Shown one piece after another: positions 1 to 6,235 of a DNA stretch of 8,911 bases. How positions within the stretch are numbered: position 1 is the first letter of the stretch; the number at the start of each line of letters is the position of its first letter. The position numbers and the translations under genes are program-made. The notes under the pieces were generated by a model. It was given only the letters and a program-made list of their open reading frames with translations. It was not told the origin of the DNA and searched no databases. Source of the stretch: Akkermansiaceae bacterium (lineage in GTDB: Bacteria > Verrucomicrobiota > Verrucomicrobiia > Verrucomicrobiales > Akkermansiaceae). The DNA lies in assembly GCA_011524615.1 (NCBI GenBank), contig WTJZ01000311.1, positions 13,963 through 22,873 of the forward strand, read 5' to 3'.

Positions 1-1229
1 ACTGGAGATTCGACCACGGGCTCTCTCTCTGGCTCCGCAGCCACAGGCTCATTCACATGAGTATTGAGAGTCACAGCCTCCTCTAATGAGGTCGAGACCG
101 GAACAGGAACGGTGAGGCGTTCACTCTCTACTTCTGATGGCTCCTCAGTAAATTCTTCATGACTCACAGGGGAGACAAGTGCCGCTGGCTGAATCGCAGG
201 AGTACTGACTGCAGGCTCTACCGCGCTCTTCTCCTCCTGACGGTCACTGACGAGGACATCCTCCTCAGGAAGAGAACTAATAATCGTCGTCGAGAACTCA
301 TCTCCCATCTGGTCATCAATACTAATACCGAAGAAGATCTGAGCTGAAACATTTAGATGCTGGATCAGCTCATTCATGAGTTCATCAGCCTCTGACATGG
401 TAGTTGTCGCCCCTCCACAAATATGAACGAGTACATTCTCTGACGATTCTAAGAGCTTCCCTCGATCAAGTAATGGGCTACTCAGAGCTAAGTCTAGGGC
501 TTGCTTTACACGTGATTCACCACGTCCCACACCTGATCCAAAGAGGCAACGTGAGCGAGTCGAGTCAAGTGTCGACACTAAGTCATCCAGACCTAGGTGG
601 ACAATCCCTGGATAGAGCGCAATGCGAGAGATCGATTCAATACTCGTGGAAATAAGCTGATTCGCCGCCTCAAAGGCATCATGCACACTCTGCGTCGGAG
701 ATACGAGCTCCGCCATACGGCCATTATCAAAGGTGACCAGCGCATTCGCGATCACGGACAACTCATTCAGAGCCGCCTCCGCCTGTGCACGTCGTCTCCT
801 CCCCTCAAAGGAAAACGGCATAGTAGCAAAGACCACGATAAATGCATTCTCCTCTCTTGCTATACGAGTAATAAGGGGAGCCGCTCCAGATCCAGTCCCC
901 CCGCCTAAGCCCACACAGAGGAAGACGATCTTACTCCCAGCGATGACCGCACGGAGCTCACTCTCTGTCTCTTGCGCAGCCTTGAGCCCTAACTCAGGAT
1001 CACCACCACAGGCTAATCCGCGTCTAATGTGTGCCCCTAGCTGCACCTTATCCGTAGCGAGACTACTCTCCAGTGTCCTCAGGTCAGCATTCGCGGTCAC
1101 ATTCTTGAGACCTTTGAGACCAGACCGAGAGACACAGTCTGTGATATTCGAGCCAGCACCACCGAGACCAATAATGGTGATCTCAGACGTAGGAATTGGA
1201 TCCTGGCTATCTTTTTGGTATTGCATCAT
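1..1229 (-). CDS. ftsZ: Cell division protein FtsZ (3' end beyond window)
   Basis: Tubulin-like GTPase that polymerises into the cytoplasmic Z-ring and recruits the divisome. I translated 409 codons; the frame is still open at base 1, so the C-terminus is missing. Visible motifs are a nucleotide-binding start GLGGAGSN (residues 21-28), NAD near residues 47-49 (NTD in most FtsZ), the tubulin signature GGGTGSG (109-115), FEGRR (141-145), DNG (168-170) and DAFEAAN (184-190). The T7 synergy loop (207-217) reads PGIVHLGLDDL where E. coli has PGLMNVDFADV, so N207 and D209 become H211 and G213, while D212 is kept as D216. Residues after about 322 form a linker rich in Glu, Pro, Val and Ser. The start is the first of two adjacent ATGs (1229 or 1226). 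There is no upstream in-frame start nearby and no Shine-Dalgarno. It lies 29 bases after ftsA, probably co-transcribed. Family certain; GTPase kinetics unknown. Confidence 0.95.
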   Translation of the reverse strand, partial: MMQYQKDSQDPIPTSEITIIGLGGAGSNITDCVSRSGLKGLKNVTANADLRTLESSLATDKVQLGAHIRRGLACGGDPELGLKAAQETESELRAVIAGSKIVFLCVGLGGGTGSGAAPLITRIAREENAFIVVFATMPFSFEGRRRRAQAEAALNELSVIANALVTFDNGRMAELVSPTQSVHDAFEAANQLISTSIESISRIALYPGIVHLGLDDLVSTLDSTRSRCLFGSGVGRGESRVKQALDLALSSPLLDRGKLLESSENVLVHICGGATTTMSEADELMNELIQHLNVSAQIFFGISIDDQMGDEFSTTIISSLPEEDVLVSDRQEEKSAVEPAVSTPAIQPAALVSPVSHEEFTEEPSEVESERLTVPVPVSTSLEEAVTLNTHVNEPVAAEPEREPVVESP

Positions 1230-1258
1230 AGCGTTATAGGGGAGGGTAATTATGAGAG

Positions 1259-2455
1259 TTATCCGAAGAGTGATTTAAGGAATCCTAGCGGAGTTTTAGA
1301 TTCAGGAGGTTCCTCTTCATCGAGGATCTGGGCATAGTAGATGAGTCCTAGCACGGTGTATAATTCGGGATCATCAGCGTATTTATTAGAAGTATTCACT
1401 CCAGAGCCAGGTAAATGAACAGGAAGAGCAAAGACGCGGTTCACCACGTCGACTATCCCTTTCGTCTTACTCACTCCGCCTCGGAGGAAGACTCCTGCTC
1501 CGATATGCTTGAGTATCCCGTTAGGGAGGCTCTTATGGAGAACTCGGAAGAGCTCTTCTAATCGACTTCTCATCACGAAGTTAAGCCTCTTATACTCGAG
1601 ATCTGCCACATCCAGCCCAAAGATGTCCATCACAGGAACGACTCCAGGGCGATCACGTTGCTCATCTGAGACGTCGCCAAACTCGATCTTGAGCTTCTCC
1701 GCGTTAGCGGGTGGAATCTTAGCCGCCAAGTGAATATCGTTCGTGATATGCTCACCACCGATAGGAATACATCCTGAGCAATAAACTGAGCCATTGATAT
1801 AGAGGGCGTAGTCTGTCGTACCTCCTCCAATGTCTACTACTAGAGCACCAGCTTCCTTCTGCTCACGTGACACTCCAATCTGCGCAGAGGCTATCGGTGC
1901 AAAGACGAGATCCTCGATCACCTCTGTCGTCTCCAGTGTGACCTTCATCGCAGACTGCACTCTAGACTTCTTACCATGGATCAGGTGGAGCTCCGCTTCT
2001 AGGTTCTTCCCGATCATTCCCGCTGGACTGATACGAAAGTCCTGCCCATCAAGGCGATAATGACGCGCTAGGGTATGAATGTAGGCATGATCATCAGGAA
2101 TCTTGATATCGCTAGCCGCGTCCTCGACATCGATTACATCTTGCTCTGCGATCTCGGTCTCTGACTCTAAAGTCAGATATCCTCTGTTGTTCACACCCTT
2201 GATATGACCTCCTGTTACTGCGAGGAAGACACTAGCGATCTGTATCTCACTCGCTTGCTCCGCCTCTAGGATCGTTGCGCGGATCACCGAGCGCGCTTGA
2301 CTGATATTATAAATCTCGCCCTTCTTCACTCCTGCTGACTTCGACTGACCTAGTCCCAGGATCTTCACGGAGAGATCTGGCTTCACCTCAGCGACCACGA
2401 CTCTCGTAGAGCTGGTGCCGATTTCTAATCCAACATGATATTTCGATTTTGCCAT
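1259..2455 (-). CDS. ftsA: Cell division protein FtsA
   Basis: Actin-like ATPase that tethers FtsZ filaments to the inner membrane and links the Z-ring to FtsQ and later division proteins. The 398 residues are slightly fewer than in E. coli FtsA (420). The actin fold is visible: phosphate-1 loop VGLEIGTSSTRVVV (8-21), FtsA-specific 1C region about 84-165, phosphate-2 motif VVDIGGGTTDYALY (206-219) and an adenosine-binding segment GAGVFLRGGVSKTKG (319-333). The extreme C-terminus GFLKSLFG (391-398), after an acidic, proline-containing linker, fits the short amphipathic membrane-targeting helix of the family. The start ATG follows the ftsQ stop by 7 bases and has a weak AAAGG at 2467-2471. Position between ftsQ and ftsZ is the classical dcw order and makes translational coupling likely. 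No key residue appears to be missing. Confidence 0.96.
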   Translation of the reverse strand: MAKSKYHVGLEIGTSSTRVVVAEVKPDLSVKILGLGQSKSAGVKKGEIYNISQARSVIRATILEAEQASEIQIASVFLAVTGGHIKGVNNRGYLTLESETEIAEQDVIDVEDAASDIKIPDDHAYIHTLARHYRLDGQDFRISPAGMIGKNLEAELHLIHGKKSRVQSAMKVTLETTEVIEDLVFAPIASAQIGVSREQKEAGALVVDIGGGTTDYALYINGSVYCSGCIPIGGEHITNDIHLAAKIPPANAEKLKIEFGDVSDEQRDRPGVVPVMDIFGLDVADLEYKRLNFVMRSRLEELFRVLHKSLPNGILKHIGAGVFLRGGVSKTKGIVDVVNRVFALPVHLPGSGVNTSNKYADDPELYTVLGLIYYAQILDEEEPPESKTPLGFLKSLFG

Positions 2456-2462
2456 GAGTATG

Positions 2463-3404
2463 TTAGCCTTTCTGCAGGATCATTAAGATATCCTTTCTGG
2501 GTTGAAGTTGTGCCGGTTTTGCTTGAGAAGATTTCTCGGGGGCACTGTCAAATTTAGTTGGTATATTCTTCTCTGGAATCAGATTCGCCGAGAGCAGTGT
2601 CTTTCCCTGCTTGCGCCCATAGTATGTGATGCTGAGGTAATCCTTGACCTGGCGATCATGCTCATAATAACCGAAGGTTAATTCTGTGCCGTCGCTAGTC
2701 ATCGCCACCATACTGAATGAATCTACGATAGTGATCGACCGGAGTTGCTCCTTCTTGACGAATTTACTCCACGTTTGCGCGAGGTGTAGCGCGCGCTCCA
2801 CCCCCACATCTTGTACCCTCGCTTGATGAGCCACCGTCACCTGCTCACGCGCAATGATGTAGGGAACAGACTCTGCTAATGTGGCGGAAGCGTACTCTGA
2901 GCGGAAGCTCTGCGCGGACTGATCAAGGTAATACACCTTGTTGCCCGACTCGATCTTAGCCACAGGCTCTTTTTCCTCAATCGTGACAATAATAGAACCT
3001 GGGTATCGCCGTGCGACCTTGGCAGAACTCACTTCTGGTAAGGTCTCCAAGACCTCTTCTAGTTCTCCCAGATCATAACTGAAGACATTTGCTCCATAGC
3101 TCAACCCCGTGAGAGCCCCGAGGCTGGAATAGTTCAAGAAACTACGTTCGCTCGGCTCAGGAACCATCGTAATACTCGTCAACTGGAAGCGCTCCCCATT
3201 CAGTACTAGATGACGAGCCCCACTGATCAAGCCCCACAAGACAAGCGCGATCACGATCGTGACCAGGGTGTAGATCGACACATCCTTGAGCCTCTGCCAA
3301 ACCGCATGCACTACGATACGCGGAGACATCACGTGCACCGAGAGCATATGATCCTTCTCGCGACGTGTTTTGCGTTTAGTAGTTTTCTGACGGGGCTTAG
3401 CCAT
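2463..3404 (-). CDS. ftsQ: Cell division protein FtsQ (DivIB family)
   Basis: Bitopic inner-membrane divisome protein that bridges early cytoplasmic and late periplasmic division factors. The 313-residue product has a strongly basic cytoplasmic N-terminus (Lys/Arg-rich, 1-17), one transmembrane helix at about 43-61, and a POTRA-like domain at about 74-152. The helix is followed by a pattern typical of FtsQ: ALTGLSYGANVFSYDL (97-112), then LPEVSSAKVARRYPG (122-136) and IVTIEEKEPVAKI (139-151). The C-terminal beta domain runs to about 285 and ends in NLIPEKNIPTKF (274-285). A Lys/Gln/Pro-rich tail of about 28 residues follows. The start at 3404 is preferred over Met20 because it keeps the basic tail, though no Shine-Dalgarno precedes it. 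An 85-base gap with a strong hairpin separates it from ddl. The family is weakly conserved in sequence, so the call rests on topology, POTRA pattern and position before ftsA. Confidence 0.92.
   Translation of the reverse strand: MAKPRQKTTKRKTRREKDHMLSVHVMSPRIVVHAVWQRLKDVSIYTLVTIVIALVLWGLISGARHLVLNGERFQLTSITMVPEPSERSFLNYSSLGALTGLSYGANVFSYDLGELEEVLETLPEVSSAKVARRYPGSIIVTIEEKEPVAKIESGNKVYYLDQSAQSFRSEYASATLAESVPYIIAREQVTVAHQARVQDVGVERALHLAQTWSKFVKKEQLRSITIVDSFSMVAMTSDGTELTFGYYEHDRQVKDYLSITYYGRKQGKTLLSANLIPEKNIPTKFDSAPEKSSQAKPAQLQPRKDILMILQKG
2467..2471 (-). promoter_or_regulatory. Weak Shine-Dalgarno of ftsA
   Basis: AAAGG on the minus strand, 11 bases before the ftsA ATG at 2455. It lies inside the last codons of ftsQ, so ribosomes finishing ftsQ could reinitiate on ftsA. 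The spacing is on the long side. Confidence 0.4.
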
Positions 3405-3435
3405 GATGGAGATGTGGAGGGACTAACTGTAATTA

Positions 3436-3474
3436 GGGCTTTGAGTAATATCTTACCCAAACCCCTTCTCAAAG
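3436..3474 (-). promoter_or_regulatory. Hairpin with competing pairing in the ddl-ftsQ gap
   Basis: In the minus-strand transcript, bases 3464-3453 and 3448-3436 form a stem: GGG pairs with CCC, one G is bulged, UUUG pairs with CAAA, then one G-U pair, then GUAA with UUAC, closed by the four-base loop GAUA. That is 11 Watson-Crick pairs plus one wobble. A second, exclusive pairing is possible: CUUUGAG at 3474-3468 is a perfect complement of CUCAAAG at 3445-3439 inside the downstream arm. No U-run follows, so a simple intrinsic terminator is unlikely. Attenuation, RNA processing or mRNA stabilisation between ddl and ftsQ are alternatives. The structure is seen directly; its role is inference. 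Confidence 0.45.
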
Positions 3475-3489
3475 TTATGTAGTAGCCGA

Positions 3490-4440
3490 TTACGCTGAGC
3501 GTAGCCCAAGGGAGAGCTCCCCAATCTTCACACACAACTCGTTAAAGCTGTACCCGCCAGCCTTTGCGGCCTTTGGTAAAAGACTAGTTTCAGTCATCCC
3601 TGGTATCGTATTGATTTCCAAAATATAAGGATTTCCTAAAGAATCCAGCAAAACATCAACTCTTGCGTAAATTTCTGTGCCGATCGCATCATAAGCCGCC
3701 TTTGCAGCCGTCTGTACACGCTCTGTGGTAGCGGCATCCAGGTCTGCAGGGCAGTGATACTGTGTGGTCACGGTAGGATCATCAGGCTCTGCGAGCCATG
3801 AGTACTTAGAAGAGATGTCGTAGAAGTCCCCACTAGGGTCGATGTGAACGACCGGAAAGACCTGATCCCCTACTACAGCCACTGTTAGTTCCTTGCCCGC
3901 GACAAACTGCTCTACGAGAACATCCTCACTGTACTGCGCCACATCAGCAAAGGCCGCATCTGCTTCAGCCTCGGTCTTACACACATGGACTCCCACGCTC
4001 GACCCTTCACGCGGTGGTTTCACTACATATGGGAGATCGAACTTAACCGCGGCGCGCCCCTCCTTAGTTAATAAGGTCTGAGACTGTGGAGTAGGCACCT
4101 CCGCGTTGATGAACTCCTCCTTAGACAACACCTTGTCAAATCCAATGCGAGAACTCTCGATCCCTGTCCCTGTGTAGGGAATCCCCTTTTCCTCTAGATA
4201 GGCCTGCAGGCCTCCATCTTCTCCATAAGTTCCGTGAATGAGATTGAAGGCGAGGTCTAGTCCCTCTGGTAGTTCAGGATCTCGCTCTGTAACGTCTACC
4301 TCGATCGCATTATATCCAGCCTCTTTGAGAGCCTTTAATACAGCGCGGCCAGATGCCAGCGACACCTCACGCTCAGATCCAGGCCCACCCATGAGCACTC
4401 CAATGAGCATCTCTTTTGTTAATTCTTTACTCGGTAGCAT
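3490..4440 (-). CDS. ddl: D-alanine--D-alanine ligase
   Basis: Cytoplasmic ATP-grasp enzyme that joins two D-alanines, giving the dipeptide that MurF adds to the peptidoglycan precursor. The 316 residues match the DdlB length class. Motifs in order: GGPGSEREVSLASG (18-31; Glu23 corresponds to E. coli DdlB Glu15), HGTYGEDGGLQ (69-79), YTGTG (89-93), ATP-grasp segment KPPREGSSVGV (141-151), EQFVAGKELTVAVVG (177-191), omega-loop YDISSKYS (207-214), ARVDVLLD (259-266, metal ligand Asp262) and LEINTIPGMTETSLLP (274-289, Glu275 and Asn277). Tyr213 in the omega-loop is the residue that favours D-Ala over D-lactate as second substrate, so a vancomycin-resistant D-Ala-D-Lac ligase is unlikely. The start at 4440 is supported by AAGAGG five bases upstream. 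Met11 would have its purine run too close. It is the first gene after a candidate terminator and promoter and is followed by ftsQ. Confidence 0.97.
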   Translation of the reverse strand: MLPSKELTKEMLIGVLMGGPGSEREVSLASGRAVLKALKEAGYNAIEVDVTERDPELPEGLDLAFNLIHGTYGEDGGLQAYLEEKGIPYTGTGIESSRIGFDKVLSKEEFINAEVPTPQSQTLLTKEGRAAVKFDLPYVVKPPREGSSVGVHVCKTEAEADAAFADVAQYSEDVLVEQFVAGKELTVAVVGDQVFPVVHIDPSGDFYDISSKYSWLAEPDDPTVTTQYHCPADLDAATTERVQTAAKAAYDAIGTEIYARVDVLLDSLGNPYILEINTIPGMTETSLLPKAAKAGGYSFNELCVKIGELSLGLRSA

Positions 4441-4445
4441 TAATA

Positions 4446-4451
4446 CCTCTT
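4446..4451 (-). promoter_or_regulatory. Shine-Dalgarno of ddl
   Basis: On the minus strand this reads AAGAGG, five bases before the ATG at 4440. It fixes the ddl start at Met1 and is the best ribosome binding site in the window. Confidence 0.7.
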
Positions 4452-4473
4452 ATCACAGTTACTGTATGGGTAA

Positions 4474-4502
4474 AGGATAGAGTCCTCCGAGCGAGATATC
4501 AA
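4474..4502 (-). promoter_or_regulatory. Candidate sigma70-type promoter for ddl-ftsQAZ
   Basis: On the minus strand a -35 element TTGATA (4502-4497; five of six matches to TTGACA) and a -10 element TATCCT (4479-4474; four of six matches to TATAAT) are separated by exactly 17 bases. Transcription would start near 4467, giving a short leader of about 27 bases that includes the ddl Shine-Dalgarno. It sits just downstream of the candidate terminator of the upstream operon, which fits a new transcription unit. The elements were found by eye in a short intergenic region and a chance match is possible. Confidence 0.4.
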
Positions 4503-4540
4503 CCAACATGCGCCATTCTGAAAAAGTCAAAACCACTTAC

Positions 4541-4585
4541 AAAGAACATCAAAAGGACGAGAGCGACACATCCCCTCCCGTCCCT
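4541..4585 (-). terminator. Candidate intrinsic terminator after the hydrolase gene
   Basis: In the minus-strand transcript, GGACGGGAG (4583-4575) pairs with CUCUCGUCC (4563-4555) across an 11-base loop: nine pairs with one G-U wobble, extendable by two more (G-U, A-U). The stem is followed directly by UUUU and a U-rich stretch to about 4541. It lies 24 bases past the hydrolase stop codon and would separate the esterase/DUF operon from ddl. The loop is long and the U-tract is interrupted, so termination may be incomplete. Confidence 0.5.
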
Positions 4586-4608
4586 GAGTCACAATAAAGT
4601 TCAATCCC

Positions 4609-6171
4609 CTAGTGGGTATACTTGCGAATAAAGGCAAGAATCTCCGTCGGATCCTTGAGACCATGACTATGACCATGGTTATGAGTAATAATCTCCACAT
4701 GACCACCGAGCGCCTCATAGCGTTCCTTAACGATCGCATCGTTCTCCTCATAAGGTACCGCATGGTCATTCATTCCACAGACTAACAGGATAGGGACTTG
4801 ATGTTCAGCCAAGGGTGCCAGTTGATCAATCGGACTCTCTTTACTAGCCAATGCCTCCGCATCACTCTTAAAGCCAAACGCACGCTTAAAGCCCTCCCAA
4901 GAGCCTTTATCTCCAGAACTCGTCGAGACATTTCCCTCTGCATGTGGACCAGCTGGCCAACTAAAGACGTTCGTTACCCCATTATCAACATAAATGCTCG
5001 AGACCTTCTCTGGATTAGCTGAGGCCCAACGGAAGAGTGAAAGTGTGCCTCGACTATAAGACGCCATCTGCATCTTGGGAGCGAAGCCATACTGGGTTGT
5101 CAGGAGCTGGTATGCGATATCGATATTCTTATTCCCTCTCGGATGACCTGAGACATCACCATGTACCAGGACGACGTGATACCCCTCGTCCACGAGCTTT
5201 AGGTCCGCGCTATGCGCCTTACCTAATGCGGTCCAGAATAGACTACGCCAGAGCCAAGGCTTACCCTCCGCAGGCTTCTTTGGGCAAACGACTTGAATAC
5301 GAGTATTCTCTTCCTTGAAGGTATACATCTCATACCCCTTGAAGAGAGACTTCTCCCCCGGAAACTTAGCCTCCACCACTTCTTCTTGCTCGGACTCGAC
5401 CCCGATCGACTTCTCGATCGCGGCGAGCCACGTCTTAGCCATCGTCTGATTCCCCTGACCACTGGGGTGTAAGTTATCCCCCCTCATATTAGCGGCATAC
5501 TCCGCGTCTAGTGGGGTAAACTGATCCACCGCATAGAGCTGCTTACCACGCTTATTATAGTCACTCACGATGCGATCAATACACTCATTAAAGATCATTA
5601 CATTGGTACGCTCATGCTCCTTCCTACGATTCGGCGGGATCGTCGCGAGATAGACCTTCGGGTTCCCCACATTAGGTTGCTTATAGATATTATCGAGGAG
5701 TCCGCGTAATCTCTGAGGAGCCTCCTCCAGCTTATACCCGTGACCAATGTCGTTCGTCCCGAGCATGATTAAGATCGTGTTAGGCTTCACCGACTGGAGA
5801 CGCCCTTGTGTCCACCACTTAGAGATCCTGCCCGATGAGCCAGACTGGTCTCCAGGCTCTCCGATCAAGATTCCTGAGTGTCCTGAGTGGTATTGATAGA
5901 GATTACCCTCTGGGGAATCACCCGTAACCGGGAGCCCCTCAGGGCTACGAACATGGTGCCCTGTATAGGTAAAGTCGTACCCCTTCTGCTTCAGTAGCTC
6001 GTACAACTCCTTACGTGGAGACCCATCTGGATCACCATCCGCATTCCCCTGCGTAATAGAGTCCCCGATGAACCAAATGGCTCCGAGGTTCTTCTTCCCT
6101 GGTTCCGCAAAGGCACAAGATATCGCCAGGAATAGAGCGCCCCAGGCTGATAGTAATATCGGCATTTTCAT
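4609..6171 (-). CDS. Secreted two-domain hydrolase: SGNH (CE3-like) esterase plus alpha/beta-hydrolase
   Basis: A 520-residue exported protein with a signal peptide (hydrophobic core to residue 22, likely cut after AFA). The first domain, about 30-252, is an SGNH/GDSL hydrolase: GDSITQG (36-42, nucleophile Ser38), HSGHSG (95-100), GTNDIG (138-143, Asn140) and DNLHPSGQG (232-240, Asp232 and His235). The GHSG and HPSG patterns recall CE3 acetyl-xylan esterases. A Glu-rich linker (259-267) leads to an alpha/beta-hydrolase domain, about 278-520, with HGD (337-339), nucleophile elbow SYSRG (371-375, Ser373), a probable acid in GMNDHAVP (466-473, Asp469) and a His-rich end (497-503, probable catalytic His503). 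The usual first glycine of GxSxG is serine here. Deacylation of an extracellular polysaccharide is the likely role, but the substrate is not shown. It lies 64 bases after the DUF1552 gene and is probably the last gene of that operon. The start at 6171 gives a clean signal peptide; only a weak GATGG precedes it. Confidence 0.85.
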   Translation of the reverse strand: MKMPILLSAWGALFLAISCAFAEPGKKNLGAIWFIGDSITQGNADGDPDGSPRKELYELLKQKGYDFTYTGHHVRSPEGLPVTGDSPEGNLYQYHSGHSGILIGEPGDQSGSSGRISKWWTQGRLQSVKPNTILIMLGTNDIGHGYKLEEAPQRLRGLLDNIYKQPNVGNPKVYLATIPPNRRKEHERTNVMIFNECIDRIVSDYNKRGKQLYAVDQFTPLDAEYAANMRGDNLHPSGQGNQTMAKTWLAAIEKSIGVESEQEEVVEAKFPGEKSLFKGYEMYTFKEENTRIQVVCPKKPAEGKPWLWRSLFWTALGKAHSADLKLVDEGYHVVLVHGDVSGHPRGNKNIDIAYQLLTTQYGFAPKMQMASYSRGTLSLFRWASANPEKVSSIYVDNGVTNVFSWPAGPHAEGNVSTSSGDKGSWEGFKRAFGFKSDAEALASKESPIDQLAPLAEHQVPILLVCGMNDHAVPYEENDAIVKERYEALGGHVEIITHNHGHSHGLKDPTEILAFIRKYTH

Positions 6172-6235
6172 ATACCATCTATTCGCCCGCTAACCTAGAT
6201 TCCTATATAGATTTCTTCATTTTCTCTCCCCTCGT

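Noticed and set aside
733..1239. 168-codon open frame on the plus strand
   Set aside because: It is fully antisense to the conserved 5' half of ftsZ and has no recognisable domain; the ftsZ motifs explain the sequence. The other plus-strand open frames under ftsZ, ftsA, ddl and the DUF genes are shadows for the same reason.
3329..3535. 68-codon minus-strand frame spanning the ddl-ftsQ gap
   Set aside because: It overlaps both ddl and ftsQ in a different frame, has no ribosome site or domain, and the gap is better explained by the hairpin.
3490..4440. Vancomycin-resistance type D-Ala-D-Lac ligase
   Set aside because: The omega-loop carries the SKYS tyrosine typical of D-Ala-D-Ala ligases, and the gene sits in a division cluster, not with vanH/vanX-type genes.
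4525..4530. Perfect-looking -35 element TTGACT on the minus strand upstream of ddl
   Set aside because: At 16 to 18 bases there is only GTTGGT-like sequence, not a -10 element. The TTGATA/TATCCT pair with a 17-base spacer is better.
4527..4769. 80-codon minus-strand frame running from the 3' end of the hydrolase into the gap
   Set aside because: It overlaps the conserved C-terminal catalytic part of the hydrolase in another frame, is Arg/Met-rich low-complexity and would cover the candidate terminator.
5871..5889. Tandem nine-base repeat inside the hydrolase gene
   Set aside because: It encodes the HSGHSG segment, where GHSG is a known CE3-like block; the repeat follows from the protein motif and is not a separate element.
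6106..6171. Lipoprotein signal (AISC) in the hydrolase leader
   Set aside because: The residue at -3 of the Cys is Ala rather than Leu/Val/Ile, and a normal signal peptidase I site AFA follows three residues later, so ordinary secretion is more likely.
6172..6235. Possible promoter or terminator in the 64-base gap before the hydrolase gene
   Set aside because: I found an 8-base palindrome CTATATAG and a short AATCTA repeat, but no stem with a U-run and no -35/-10 pair at proper spacing. Read-through from the DUF1552 gene is simpler.
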